Source: Chlorobiota bacterium
GTDB lineage: Bacteria; Bacteroidota; Ignavibacteria; OLB7
Length of the DNA stretch: 64,000 bases
Direction: 5' to 3'
Assembly: GCA_028287785.1 (NCBI GenBank)
Contig: JAQBOZ010000020.1
Location: forward strand, 1-64,000
Made by a program: the position numbers and the translations under genes. Below are positions 19,488 through 28,330 of the stretch, one piece after another. The notes beneath the pieces were generated by a model, which saw only the letters and a list, made by a program, of their open reading frames with translations, was not told where the DNA came from and did not search any database. Numbering within the stretch: the first letter of the stretch is position 1; every line of letters begins with the position of its first letter.

Positions 19488-19794
19488 TGAATTTCTCCGT
19501 GTATGAAAAGCAGGATAAAATGCGGCGGCCGGGCTCCCGTGCCGGATCATTGCCGGCATGAAGCCTCCGGCATTTCCCGAACGGGAAGGCCGCGTTGAAC
19601 AGCGGGAATCGATTTCCCCGGTCGGGGAAACCACCGATCAGCGTACGATGGTTGCGCGCGCCGATGGCGCGGCAGGGCCGGACAGGACGGTATCAGGATG
19701 TGGAGGCGACATGAGGGGGTGGAATATTCGCGATGATCCCCTCCCCCGAATGGCGGAGGATCAACGACGACAAGCCCCTCATGGATGAGGCGAT
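19488..19794. other. Gene-free stretch
   Basis: No gene could be supported here. There are several short GC-rich inverted repeats (for example around GCCGGATCATTGCCGGC at 19540) and a weak hairpin near 19775-19790 that could end the small membrane gene coming from 20163. A short rightward open frame from 19558 has no family resemblance or ribosome site. Confidence 0.5.
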
Positions 19795-20163
19795 CTAAAT
19801 CAGCAGAACCGAATGGAAAAGATAGGTGCGCCTGTGAAAGAGGCGACGGGGACGGGGGCCGATATCGATCGTCGACTTCTCCGGATCGAGGAAGACGAGG
19901 ATGACGGAAACAAGCCAGAGCGGAAGAAGGACGTGGGTGACGATGGTTCCAAGCGTGCGAACAGTCGGCGGAAGGGCATCGGCGAACTGCACCACCGCAG
20001 GCGCGGCGGAGATGGTCCCCCCGGAGCCATGCGGCTGCGTGGACGCGGCGGAGATCTCCTCACGGGAATATCCCCCCAGGGAACCCCGAGAGGATTGCGG
20101 CCCCGGCCCGGCGATCATGCCGAGCATCAGGAGCAGTGATATGAAAAGTCTCGCCCACGACAT
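19795..20163 (-). CDS. Small exported/membrane protein of unknown function
   Basis: A 122-residue protein. The N-terminus (MSWARLFISLLLMLGMIAGP) is a signal peptide or anchor, followed by a Ser/Gly-rich stretch, and a second hydrophobic helix lies at about 80-100 (VTHVLLPLWLVSVILVFL). The C-terminal 25 residues are basic (RPRRLFHRRTYLF). No family was recognised. The ATG at 20163 is the only start that places the leader at the N-terminus. It follows the MerR-type regulator gene on the same strand after about 140 bases. Confidence 0.55.
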   Translation of the reverse strand: MSWARLFISLLLMLGMIAGPGPQSSRGSLGGYSREEISAASTQPHGSGGTISAAPAVVQFADALPPTVRTLGTIVTHVLLPLWLVSVILVFLDPEKSTIDIGPRPRRLFHRRTYLFHSVLLI

Positions 20164-20306
20164 CCCCGAATATAGGGATGCCGGCCATCCCGGTATATTA
20201 CAGTTCGTTTGCGGGCGCCGACCCGCCCTGAACGACGGAGGGAGCGGCCGTTGTGGCGCGCTCCCCCGTTTCATCATCATCCGAACCGGCTCCCGGCGGA
20301 GCCGCA

Positions 20307-21059
20307 TCATTTTCCCCTGCGGATCGCCATCGCCTTGTTGATGAACGCCTCCACATCCTCCCCGTACGGTTTCTTGAACGTGGCCGGCCAGTTCGCCTGA
20401 TCGGCGTAGAGTTTCTTGAGCGATTCGGTGATTCCCGGGTCCCCCATCGTAAAGGATTCCACCAGCGCCGACCAGCGCGCGGCAAGCTCCTGCCCCTTTT
20501 CTCCCGCCGGGTCCTCATCCAGCGATCCCTCGACCTCCTTTATCAGATCGGCCCAATCCTGGTTTGCCTTCCGCATTCCCTCCGGGGTCAGCTCCTCCCG
20601 CCGTTCGGCGAGCTTTGCAAGCTGTTCGTCGGAATAATACTGGCTCATCCATTCCTTGTTGTTTTCCATGGTGACCACCTCGATGATATATGTGAATGTC
20701 TCCCAGTCCGGTTCCCCGCCCGCTGCAACGATGCTCTCCGCCGTGACGATGGCGCGAATGGCCTTTTCCAGTTGCTCGCGACGCTCCTCCATGATCTTCC
20801 GCTGCATCCTGAGCATCGCCGGCAGATCGTACACGCAGCCGCCAAGCAGCTCGCCGATCTGCTGAAGGGAAAAGCCGAGGAATTTCAGCGTCACGATCTG
20901 CTGAAGCCGCGCGAAATCCCTCGTGCCGTACAAACGATATCCCGATTCCGACACGGCGCTGGGCTTCAACAACCCAAGCCGATCGTAATGATGAAGCGTC
21001 CGCACCGTAACGCCGGCGCGCTGCGCGAACTCACGGATCTTGTAGTATTTCGCCGCCAT
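20307..21059 (-). CDS. MerR family regulator with TipAS ligand domain
   Basis: A 250-residue activator-type regulator. The N-terminal MerR winged helix reads KIREFAQRAGVTVRTLHHYD, GLLKPSAVSESGYRLY. A dimerisation helix follows, and from about residue 125 there is a TipA-S antibiotic-recognition domain (YYSDEQLAKLAERREEL, DWADLIKEVEGSLDEDPAG, LAARWSALVESFTMGDPGI). TipAL-type proteins bind thiopeptide-like or other drugs and activate efflux or sequestration genes. No target can be assigned from position. The ATG at 21059 starts right at the helix-turn-helix; open frame upstream adds nothing conserved. Confidence 0.93.
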   Translation of the reverse strand: MAAKYYKIREFAQRAGVTVRTLHHYDRLGLLKPSAVSESGYRLYGTRDFARLQQIVTLKFLGFSLQQIGELLGGCVYDLPAMLRMQRKIMEERREQLEKAIRAIVTAESIVAAGGEPDWETFTYIIEVVTMENNKEWMSQYYSDEQLAKLAERREELTPEGMRKANQDWADLIKEVEGSLDEDPAGEKGQELAARWSALVESFTMGDPGITESLKKLYADQANWPATFKKPYGEDVEAFINKAMAIRRGK

Positions 21060-21713
21060 GACATGGGATCTGGTAACGGGTTTCCATCCGAACAAAATTC
21101 AATATAAGGGCTGACGTTGCGTCAGAGTCAAGCGGTTTTTCGAGGGAAATTTCCCGAGGTGATGGTTATTGAGAGCCACCGGCGTATCGTGCGATTCCTG
21201 GAGGGATCCCCTCCGGCCGCTCATGGGATGATTATTATCACCAATTCCATCGGATAAATAAAAGGCCGAAAATTCGATTCAACTCGAATTCCCGGCCAGT
21301 TCGATCAATGATGGATGCCACCGGCATCAATTTGCCCTGCTCGTTCGGAACTTCATGTACCGTTGGGAGGTCCGATACGGACGCCACTTCTGCTCTGTGA
21401 CGCCTCCGTGCATCCACCATGTTCATCAGTCTGGACAACAGATGAACCGTGAATAGATATCCACACGTATCCGGTAAGTCGCATCATTAATTCATCGTGT
21501 CGTGGACCCGACCCGAAGCCCTATGGACCCTGACTTCAGTAAAACGTTGAACCGATACTGCTTCTTTCCGAACATGCCCTGCGAACCCGAGCCCGCTTTC
21601 CATCGGACGATCGTAACTCGAAGGCAAACCTACGGATCGAAGATGAGCAGGAGATGAGCCGCCTGAGCCATTTGTTGAACAACGCCATCCGCGACGCTGG
21701 TGAAGGAATCCTC
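21060..21713. other. Region without an intact gene; decayed sequence
   Basis: Between the MerR gene and repeat B copy 4 I see no complete gene. A leftward open frame at 21238-21438 (66 codons, with SDLPTVHEVPNEQGKLMPVA and IIDRTGREFELNRIFG) reads like protein but matches no family I know and lacks a ribosome site. A further leftward stretch at about 21500-21710 has protein-like segments in different frames (VADGVVQQMAQAAHLLLIFD, then a stop, then GMFGKKQYRFNVLLKSG). Both look like gene remnants. Confidence 0.4.
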
Positions 21714-21765
21714 TCAAGCCCCGGAGGGGCGCAATCCCCGGTGCGCGGGGCGGCGCCCCGCGCAC
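21714..21765 (-). repeat. Intergenic double-hairpin repeat B, copy 4, inside a decayed gene
   Basis: An inverted copy (AAGCCCCGGAGGGGCGCAAT, then GTGCGCGGGGC-g-GCGCCCCGCGCAC). It cuts the RBBP9/YdeN-like hydrolase frame after its first 110 or so codons, so the copy is in or at the end of a broken coding region rather than between intact genes. Confidence 0.8.
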
Positions 21766-22105
21766 GCTCGGGAACCATCGGGGAGAAGCCCTTTATTTCA
21801 ACCGGCGCCTTCGGATCACCGGCATCGCACGGCGCAACCAGCACGGCTCCCGCCACGCGCGATGTTTCATAAAGCCCCGCCCAGCGCGCCACCGTCAGGC
21901 AGCCCAGGCTGTGAGCCACAAGCACCACTGCTCCCGTCGTTTGCGTCACGCATTCGTCGATCTATCCCGCCCATTCGTCCGGCTCGGGATTGTCCCAGTC
22001 GCGCTGCTCCACGCAACTCCACTCCGCGTTTCCAATCCGCCAGAGAGTCTGCCAGTGACCCGGCCCCGATCCGGTGAAGCCCGGCACCATAAGAAGGTTC
22101 ATCAT
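21766..22105 (-). pseudogene. RBBP9/YdeN-type serine hydrolase, truncated and with internal stop
   Basis: Reading leftward from the ATG at 22105, one continuous frame gives MMNLLMVPGFTGSGPGHWQT, WRIGNAEWSCVEQRDWDNP and EPDEWAG. After that comes an in-frame TAG where the family has Gln/Arg, then IDECVTQTTGAVVLVAHSLG with the nucleophile Ser in AHSLG, and AGAVLVAPCDAGDPKAP. These are the hallmarks of the RBBP9/YdeN alpha/beta hydrolase family (about 180 residues). The C-terminal third, with the catalytic Asp and His, is missing; repeat B copy 4 begins directly after FSPMVPE. Both the nonsense codon and the truncation make it inactive. Confidence 0.8.
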
Positions 22106-22202
22106 GATTCATCGTGAATAATTACATTGAATTCCCGGCAAGATACCGACGGCATATCGTTGAGCCATTCCATACTTCGAAACCCTCCGATATAATTCCA
22201 TC

Positions 22203-22742
22203 ATGCTGAATAAACAGACGCCGGATACCGTGTCGATTATCACCCTCCCGCCGGAACGATGGCGCGAATTCCGCGCGCTCCGGCTCCAGGCGCTGAAGGA
22301 GGAGCCACAGGCATTCGGAAGCTCCCATGAAGGCAATCTTGCCTATCCCGATCAGTACTGGATTGACCGGTTGATCAACGTTGAGAAGGGGATGGGGGAT
22401 ATTCTTTTCGCCGAGGATAATGGCACGCTCGTGGGACTGATGGGAAACTACTTCCCTCAGGAGACGCCCGATACGGCCGTTGTCGTGATGGTGTTCGTGC
22501 AACCGGAGAAACGGGGAGAGGGAATCGCGGGAGTGCTTCTGGAGACGCTCCTGAACAGATTGCGCGACCGGCCGGAAATAGAGCGGGCGGCTCTGACCGT
22601 GAATGTGGAACAGAAGGCCGCTGTCGCGCTCTACACGAGGTTCGGGTTCACGATAATCAGGACGACGCCGGACATGATGGGCGACGGAAATATTTACGAC
22701 GAATATATAATGGAAAAATCTCTTCGGAATAATGCTCCATAA
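22203..22742 (+). CDS. GNAT family N-acetyltransferase
   Basis: A 179-residue acetyltransferase. The acetyl-CoA binding region is VVVMVFVQPEKRGEGIAGVL (the Arg/Gln-x-x-Gly-x-Gly/Ala type loop), followed by LTVNVEQKAAVALYTRFGF, the usual motif B near the end. The substrate cannot be deduced; it may be a small molecule amine or a protein N-terminus. It is monocistronic and followed by a short inverted repeat (TCGTGA at 22744, TCACGA at 22757) that may be its terminator. Confidence 0.9.
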   Translation: MLNKQTPDTVSIITLPPERWREFRALRLQALKEEPQAFGSSHEGNLAYPDQYWIDRLINVEKGMGDILFAEDNGTLVGLMGNYFPQETPDTAVVVMVFVQPEKRGEGIAGVLLETLLNRLRDRPEIERAALTVNVEQKAAVALYTRFGFTIIRTTPDMMGDGNIYDEYIMEKSLRNNAP

Positions 22743-23047
22743 ATCGTGATAATTATTCACGACATTGGCGCGGCGACATGTTTTTGCGTGCTTATCGATC
22801 CGGATATTTTGGGAAATGGATCGCTTTGCGTATGATTGGGGCAACCCGGTGAAGAGGACAGACCCCTCCGAGGGGCGTAGCTGAACAGGGAATGAGCCAG
22901 CTCATAGATCCTAGTAGGGTACGACGTCAATGCGACGATACCGCATATCAATCGAGCGCCGGCCGATTACGCCGGAAGCTGGATGGCACCACCGGACCCC
23001 GGTTCCAGCAGTCATATCCATAATTCCATATGGGACAAGGTCTCGAT
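22743..23047. other. Leader region before the aspartyl-tRNA synthetase gene
   Basis: There is no gene in these 305 bases. They contain the short inverted repeat at 22744-22762 and a degraded CCCCTCCGAGGGGC palindrome at 22867 that resembles half of a type B repeat. The part from 22900 onward could form a structured leader for the synthetase gene, but no known riboswitch or T-box was recognised. Confidence 0.4.
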
Positions 23048-24334
23048 ATGAACCGCACGTTCGTTTCGCAACTGGCGGAGGGATCGGGCCGCGAAATTGC
23101 TGTTCGCGGCTGGATTCAACGTTTCCGCGAGCTTTCCAGGACGAGCTTCATCATCCTGGAGGACTGCACCGGGCTGGTGCAGTGCGTGGCGCCCACCGAG
23201 GCGCTTCACGATCTCCACCTCAAGCCGGATGACACCATCGAAATTCGAGGTCGCGTGCGCGCCGAGCCCCGCTCACGCGCCAGCTTCGAGATCGACATCG
23301 ATCAGGTGATTCCGCTCAATCGCGCCGGCGATATGCTGCCGTTCAATTCCGGCTCCGATATCTCCGGCGTGTCGCAGGAAATCGTGCTCGATTATCGTCC
23401 ACTTTCGCTTCGCACGGAATCGGTGCGGGATATTTTCCGGGTGCAGGCGTCCATCCTGAAATATTTCAGGGAATTTCTCGACCGGAATTATTTCACGGAA
23501 ATCGTTACGTCGAAAATCGTTGCCGGGGGGACGGAGGGGGGCACGAATCTCTTCGCCATCAATTATTTCGATCGCGTCGCGTATCTGGCGCAGAGCCCGC
23601 AGTTTTACAAGGAATACGGCGTGGCCGGCCTGGAGCGGGTATACGAAGCCGGACACGTTTATCGGGCGGAGCCGCACGCCACATCGCGCCATCTGACGGA
23701 ATATTATTCGCTGGATCTGGAGATGGGGTTTATCGATGGGCCGGAGGATGTGATTCAACTGGAGCGGGAGCTGCTGACGTATATCTTCAATGAGATCAAC
23801 ACGCGGCACGCCGATATCCTGGCGCGTCGCGGGCTCTCTCCGCTCCCCTCGATGCTCGGCGTCCCCACCTGGGAGTTCGATGATTGCCTGGAGCGGCTCC
23901 GATCGGCGTTCGGGCGGGCCGATCTGGCCGACGATCTGGACCCGCAGGGGGAACGTGAACTCTGCGTGCTGGCAGAACGGGAGAACGGCATTCCGGCGGT
24001 GTTCGTCATCGGTTATCCGCTGAGAAGCCGGCCATTCTACACGCGGCCACGCGGTGACAGCGGCGCGGCGAGCTTCGATCTCCTTTTTCGCGGGCTGGAG
24101 ATCACCACCGGCGGCGAACGGCTGCACAATCGCGAGAGCCTGGAGCGGGCGCTGATCGGGCGGGGGCTTGCGCCGGAGGCGTTCGAAACCCACCTGAGGA
24201 TGTTCGATCTGGGAATGCCGCCTCACGGTGGACTGGCGATCGGGCTGGAACGGCTGACGATGCAGATTCTCGGGCTGACAAATGTCCGCGAGGCGACGAT
24301 GTATCCACGGGATCGACATCGGTTGACGCCGTGA
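23048..24334 (+). CDS. aspS: Aspartyl-tRNA synthetase, archaeal type (probably non-discriminating)
   Basis: A 428-residue class II synthetase that charges Asp onto tRNA in the cytoplasm. An N-terminal OB-fold (REIAVRGWIQRFRELSRTSF) binds the anticodon. The catalytic core has FLDRNYFTEIVTSKI, the substrate loop GGTEGGTNLF, motif 2 in YRAEPHATSRHLTEYYSLDL and motif 3 in GGLAIGLERLTM, ending with the family signature YPRDRHRLTP. That ending, and the lack of the roughly 100-residue bacterial insertion domain, place it in the archaeal/eukaryotic AspRS group. Bacterial members of that group often also charge tRNA-Asn for the GatCAB route. Start at 23048; six codons upstream there is another ATG with no better support. 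Whether a bacterial-type AspRS exists elsewhere is not visible. Confidence 0.93.
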   Translation: MNRTFVSQLAEGSGREIAVRGWIQRFRELSRTSFIILEDCTGLVQCVAPTEALHDLHLKPDDTIEIRGRVRAEPRSRASFEIDIDQVIPLNRAGDMLPFNSGSDISGVSQEIVLDYRPLSLRTESVRDIFRVQASILKYFREFLDRNYFTEIVTSKIVAGGTEGGTNLFAINYFDRVAYLAQSPQFYKEYGVAGLERVYEAGHVYRAEPHATSRHLTEYYSLDLEMGFIDGPEDVIQLERELLTYIFNEINTRHADILARRGLSPLPSMLGVPTWEFDDCLERLRSAFGRADLADDLDPQGERELCVLAERENGIPAVFVIGYPLRSRPFYTRPRGDSGAASFDLLFRGLEITTGGERLHNRESLERALIGRGLAPEAFETHLRMFDLGMPPHGGLAIGLERLTMQILGLTNVREATMYPRDRHRLTP

Positions 24335-24512
24335 TGTGCGATGGAAAGGATGGCGGATGGATAATGTTATTCCGGTGGCCCCGCGCAACCTGAGCCCGGT
24401 GTGCCGGATTTTCCGCCAATATTATTGGCCTGAACTTTGACAATGTTTCCCGCATGCCCAACCGGGCATTAACGATAAGATATTCAGGCTACTATTATAG
24501 GGGTTCATTGTC

Positions 24513-24806
24513 ATGATGTCTATTATTGGATGGATTGTGCTGGGGCTGATCGCCGGGGCAATTGCAAAGGCAGTGATGCCGGGGAAGGATCCGGGCGGGA
24601 TGTTCGTGACGATCATTATCGGCATCGTCGGCTCGCTGATCGGCGGGTTTCTGGGGCGGATGCTTCTTGGATATGGCAGCGTTACAACGGGAGGGGAAGC
24701 CTCCCAGCCGGGATTCTTCATGTCGCTGGTGCTGGCCGTGGTGGGCGCGGTTATCCTGCTCGCTATTTACCGGATGATAAAGGGGAGAAGCCTGGCGGCG
24801 CATTGA
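24513..24806 (+). CDS. GlsB/YeaQ/YmgE family stress-response membrane protein
   Basis: A 97-residue protein with three transmembrane helices: IGWIVLGLIAGAIAKAVMPG, MFVTIIIGIVGSLIGGFLGR and a final FFMSLVLAVVGAVILLAIYR. The conserved GKDPGGMFVTIIIGIVGS loop identifies the transglycosylase-associated/YeaQ family, small inner-membrane proteins induced by stress in other bacteria; their molecular function is unclear. Two adjacent ATGs make the start uncertain by one codon. It is followed by a strong terminator. Confidence 0.9.
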   Translation: MMSIIGWIVLGLIAGAIAKAVMPGKDPGGMFVTIIIGIVGSLIGGFLGRMLLGYGSVTTGGEASQPGFFMSLVLAVVGAVILLAIYRMIKGRSLAAH

Positions 24807-24842
24807 CGGCGTCCCATGGAGGATCTGCCGGGATGAATCGAT

Positions 24843-24873
24843 GAGCGGGGATATCGTACAGGTATCCCCGCTC
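24843..24873 (+). terminator. Terminator after the YeaQ-type gene
   Basis: An 11-base perfect stem (GAGCGGGGATA paired with TATCCCCGCTC) with a 9-base loop lies 36 bases after the stop. The rest of the gap up to 25108 shows nothing else recognisable. Confidence 0.8.
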
Positions 24874-25108
24874 CCGTTATCAGACGTGTCCCGCGATTAT
24901 CCCGGCGGCGCTCCGCGGCGCGAATAATTTTCATGTCTGGCGCCGATCTCATAACTTTCCCGCTGCTCCGTCTCCCTCTTCTCCCGACGCCGAACGTGAT
25001 GAAGCGGAGCAATCTCTCCTCCCGCCCGCGATTCAGACATTGCCCGTTGATGGAGAGCATTCCAGTCGTCATCCCCGGCGTCTCGGAACCGACCCTAGAA
25101 GGAACCCC

Positions 25109-25852
25109 ATGCAGCAGACCAACGCGATTCTGTCAGTTCTGGCGCGCACGCTTCTGCCATTTCTCGGCGTGCTTACCCTTGCACAGGCTGCCCCCATACC
25201 TCACGGTCCCCGGATCAGAGCACTGTGCGGCGCGACCTGCAATCTGGGCCGGCTTGGCCCCGGCGAACACTACAAGTCCATCACGATTGTCAACGATGGC
25301 GACGATACCCTCCGCATCCTCGACTCCGACGACGGCTGCGACTGCTTTTTCGAGGAATACGACAGGTCGGAGATCCCCCCCGGAGAGCAGGCCCAGGTCT
25401 CCTTCGCGATCGTCTCCCCGGAGTTCCCAACTACATTCTCCCAATCGTTGACTATCAAAAGCAACGATCCGGTACAGCCCCTGCTGAAGCTGGAGATCGT
25501 GGCGACGTTCTGGCGCGATTTCACGCTGACTCCCCCCTTTCTCAGGCTCTCCGATGACAAACCATGCAGCGGAGAATGCAAGGTGACCGTGGAGATCAGA
25601 AACACCGGCGACCAGGCCACCACGCTCGAGCCCCCCGAGGTGACATCGGCCGAGGGAATGGAAGTGCGCTCGGTGATGAAGCACCCGATCACCCTGAAAC
25701 GCGGAGCCACGTTCAAGCTCGATCTCTTCATCCTGGTCGATCCGTCGGTGCTGGGCCCGCACGCCGAGCTGCGGATGCTTACATCGGCCAGGGAAACGCC
25801 GATTCTGCCCCTTGGCGTGATGTATAACAGGATGATGCCGGTGGGACAATAG
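25109..25852 (+). CDS. Exported DUF1573-domain protein
   Basis: About 247 residues with a signal peptide (MQQTNAILSVLARTLLPFLG, cleavage near AQAAP). Residues about 40-130 form an Ig-like DUF1573 domain (NLGRLGPGEHYKSITIVNDG, DCFFEEYDRSEIPPGEQAQV, LTIKSNDPVQPLLKLEI), common in Bacteroidetes-type genomes, and a second Ig-like unit follows (CKVTVEIRNTGDQATTLEPP). Cys pairs (CGATCN, GCDCF, CSGEC) may form disulfides. AAGGA lies just before the ATG. It is likely periplasmic or surface-associated with an unknown role. Confidence 0.82.
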   Translation: MQQTNAILSVLARTLLPFLGVLTLAQAAPIPHGPRIRALCGATCNLGRLGPGEHYKSITIVNDGDDTLRILDSDDGCDCFFEEYDRSEIPPGEQAQVSFAIVSPEFPTTFSQSLTIKSNDPVQPLLKLEIVATFWRDFTLTPPFLRLSDDKPCSGECKVTVEIRNTGDQATTLEPPEVTSAEGMEVRSVMKHPITLKRGATFKLDLFILVDPSVLGPHAELRMLTSARETPILPLGVMYNRMMPVGQ

Positions 25853-25985
25853 ATGGTTGAAACGATGAAACTGGCTCCGTTTTTGAGACTGGTACGATGA
25901 TCCCCGCCTGGAATCACCAGCGGGAACTACTCTGGAGCCGGAAATCATGGATACCGAATCGACGGAATGGACGAGGGAGATACCG

Positions 25986-26129
25986 ATGCACCGGCGGCGA
26001 ATCACGCTGGCGGATGGTCGGTATATGATCTTCTATACATTCGGCGATGACGCCGCCGGACCGGACAGGCCCGCATCCGAGCGCCGGGAGCATGGCGATG
26101 CGCCGGGCACGGAGGAACATCATGTCTGA
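25986..26129 (+). CDS. Small conserved-looking ORF overlapping galT
   Basis: A 47-residue product, beginning MHRRRITLADGRYMIFYTFG and then an acidic/polar tail. GAGGGAG lies about seven bases before this ATG; another ATG 13 codons upstream (25947) is less well placed. Its stop codon overlaps the galT start by eight bases, so it is probably translationally coupled to galT. The RRRxTLxDGRYxIFYTF pattern looks like a genuine short beta-rich protein, and I have an uncertain memory of similar short ORFs in other genomes. The function is unknown. Confidence 0.5.
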   Translation: MHRRRITLADGRYMIFYTFGDDAAGPDRPASERREHGDAPGTEEHHV

Positions 26130-27123
26130 ACTGCGATGGAATCCCCTTCTCGGTGAATGGGTCGCCACGGCAACCCATCGGCAGGAGAGAACGTTTCTCC
26201 CCCCGGCCGACTATTGCCCGCTCTGCCCCACAAAGCCGGGAGGTTTCCCCACGGAGGTCCCCGAGAGCACGTACGATATCGTCGTCTTCCTCAACCGCTT
26301 TCCCAGCCTCCGTCCCGATCCCGCCCCCCCCGCCGTGGAGGGGACCGAGCTGTTTCCGGTCCGTCCCGGCATCGGCGTCTGCGAGGTGGTCCTCTATACC
26401 CCCAATCATGATTCATCGCTGGCGCGGGAGCCTGTGGAGCAGATCCACAAGCTGGTCCGCGTCTGGACCGATCGCTTCAGGGAGCTGGAGAAGCTCGATT
26501 ATGTGGACTATGTCTTCATCTTCGAGAACAAGGGGGAGGCGATCGGCGTCACGCTGAGCCATCCGCACGGGCAGATCTACGCCTATCCGTTCATCCCTCC
26601 TCATATCGCCACGGAGTTGAAGCAGTCGCTGGACCATCAGGCCGCCACCGGGCGATGCCTGATCTGCGATATCCTTGCGGAAGAGCGGCGCGATGGACGG
26701 CGGATCGTGGCGGAGAATGAGTCGTTCGTGGCGACGATTCCCTTCTACGCGCGCTATCCCTACGAAGTCCATATCATGCCGGCACGACATCTTCAGGCGC
26801 TTACCGACATGAGCGTTAACGAGCAGCGCGATCTTGCGTCGATCATCAAGATGGTGATAGCGGCGTACGACCGGCTGTTCGATATCTCCTTCCCCTACAT
26901 GATGATGATGCACCAGCGCCCGACCGACGGCGCGCCGTACGATCACTATCATTTCCATATCGAGTTCTACCCCCCGCTCCGGACAAAGACCAAGCTGAAA
27001 TATCTGGCCGGCAGCGAAAGCGGCGCCGGGCTGTTTATCAACGATACGCTGCCGGAGGAAAAGGCGGCGGAGCTTCGCGCTCACGTAACCCCGGTGGTCT
27101 GGGATGAGCGGAGGGGGAGATGA
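26122..27123 (+). CDS. galT: Galactose-1-phosphate uridylyltransferase
   Basis: A 333-residue Leloir-pathway enzyme: Gal-1-P + UDP-Glc to UDP-Gal + Glc-1-P. Zn-site cysteines are in DYCPLCPTKPG, the catalytic His-Pro-His is in SHPHGQIYAYPF, and the second half has CDILAEE, PFYARYPYEVHIMP and YHFHIEFYPP. The ATG at 26122 has GGAGG upstream. Its stop overlaps the galK start (ATGA), which makes a tight galT-galK operon. The product UDP-Gal would feed galE and glf further downstream in the same island. Confidence 0.95.
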   Translation: MSELRWNPLLGEWVATATHRQERTFLPPADYCPLCPTKPGGFPTEVPESTYDIVVFLNRFPSLRPDPAPPAVEGTELFPVRPGIGVCEVVLYTPNHDSSLAREPVEQIHKLVRVWTDRFRELEKLDYVDYVFIFENKGEAIGVTLSHPHGQIYAYPFIPPHIATELKQSLDHQAATGRCLICDILAEERRDGRRIVAENESFVATIPFYARYPYEVHIMPARHLQALTDMSVNEQRDLASIIKMVIAAYDRLFDISFPYMMMMHQRPTDGAPYDHYHFHIEFYPPLRTKTKLKYLAGSESGAGLFINDTLPEEKAAELRAHVTPVVWDERRGR

Positions 27124-28277
27124 TCGATCTGAATGCTCTGGGAAAGGCGTTTCGCGATGAGTACGGGACGGAGCCGCGGTTCTTCGCCGCGCCGGGACGG
27201 GTGAACCTGATCGGCGAACACACTGACTATAACGATGGCTTTGTGCTGCCGCTGGCGATCGACCGCCGTACCACCGTTGCGGCACACCCACGGAATGACC
27301 GGCTGGTGCGCGTCCGCTCGCTGAACATCGGGGAGACGATGAGCTTCGATCTGGACGGGACGGGCGAGGGACGGCGCGATATCTGGCTTGATTACATCGA
27401 AGGAGTGGCGCGCGTCTGCGAGTCGCGGGGATTTCATCTCCGCGGGGCCGATATGACGCTCTGCTCGGACGTGCCCGAGGGGGCGGGGCTCTCCTCGTCG
27501 GCGGCGCTGGAGATATCGTCGGCGCTCGCGATGGCGTCGGTTTCCGGCTTTGTGATCGATCCGGTGAAGATGGCGCTGATCGGCCAGCAGGCGGAGCATC
27601 AGTATGTGGGGACGATGTGCGGGATCATGGATCAGTACGTGGCGGCGCTTGGAGAGGCGGGGCACGCGCTGCTGATCGACTGCCGTTCGCTGGAGTACAA
27701 GCCGATCCCGATCGACACATCGGATATCGCCATTGCCATCTGCGATACCGGCGTCAAGCACAGCCTTGCTTCGTCGGAGTACAACGCCCGCCGTCGCGAG
27801 TGCGAGCGCGGGGTGCAGATTCTCCGGGAATGGCTCCCCGGAATCACGGCGCTTCGCGATGTGACGATGGAGCAGTTCGAGATTCATCAGGAAAAACTCC
27901 CGGAGCCGATCCGCTCGCGCTGCCGGCATGTGATCGGCGAGATCGCCAGAACGCTCGCCGCCTCGGAAGCGTTGCTGCATCGGGATTTCACGACGATGGG
28001 GAGGCTGATGGCGGAATCGCATCGTTCGCTGCGGGATGATTACGAGGTAAGCTGCGAGGAGCTGGATCTGATGGTGGAGCTGGCGGCCGCGGTGGATGGA
28101 ACCGTGGGGGCCAGGATGACCGGCGGCGGGTTCGGCGGCAGCACCGTCAACCTTGTCCATCGCGGAAGCCTGGAGATGTTCCGGGAGATGGTCGGCTCGG
28201 GATATGCCGCGAAGACCGGGCACGCGCCGGCGATCTATGTCTCGGAGATCGGTGAGGGGGCCAGGGAGATCGGATAG
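27120..28277 (+). CDS. galK: Galactokinase
   Basis: A 385-residue GHMP-family kinase that phosphorylates galactose at C1. The galactokinase signature is GRVNLIGEHTDYNDGFVLP, the ATP-binding GHMP motif is PEGAGLSSSAALEISSALAM, and the C-terminal motif is ARMTGGGFGGSTVNLV. The catalytic Asp is in MCGIMDQYVAALG. AGGGGGAG precedes the ATG, which overlaps the galT stop. A type B repeat starts on the base after the stop codon. Confidence 0.95.
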   Translation: MIDLNALGKAFRDEYGTEPRFFAAPGRVNLIGEHTDYNDGFVLPLAIDRRTTVAAHPRNDRLVRVRSLNIGETMSFDLDGTGEGRRDIWLDYIEGVARVCESRGFHLRGADMTLCSDVPEGAGLSSSAALEISSALAMASVSGFVIDPVKMALIGQQAEHQYVGTMCGIMDQYVAALGEAGHALLIDCRSLEYKPIPIDTSDIAIAICDTGVKHSLASSEYNARRRECERGVQILREWLPGITALRDVTMEQFEIHQEKLPEPIRSRCRHVIGEIARTLAASEALLHRDFTTMGRLMAESHRSLRDDYEVSCEELDLMVELAAAVDGTVGARMTGGGFGGSTVNLVHRGSLEMFREMVGSGYAAKTGHAPAIYVSEIGEGAREIG

Positions 28278-28330
28278 TGCGCGGAGCATCGCCCCGGGCA
28301 CCAGGGATTGCGCCCCTCCGGGGCTTGAAG
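28278..28330 (+). repeat. Intergenic double-hairpin repeat B, copy 5
   Basis: Degenerate first hairpin (GCGCGGAGC-atc-GCCCCGGGC), then ATTGCGCCCCTCCGGGGCTT. It starts immediately at the galK stop codon, so it could act as the 3' end or terminator of the galT-galK transcript. Confidence 0.8.

Noticed and set aside
22900-23047. T-box-like string TGGCACCACC before aspS
   Set aside because: No specifier loop or terminator/antiterminator pair could be drawn, and T-box leaders are not expected in this group.
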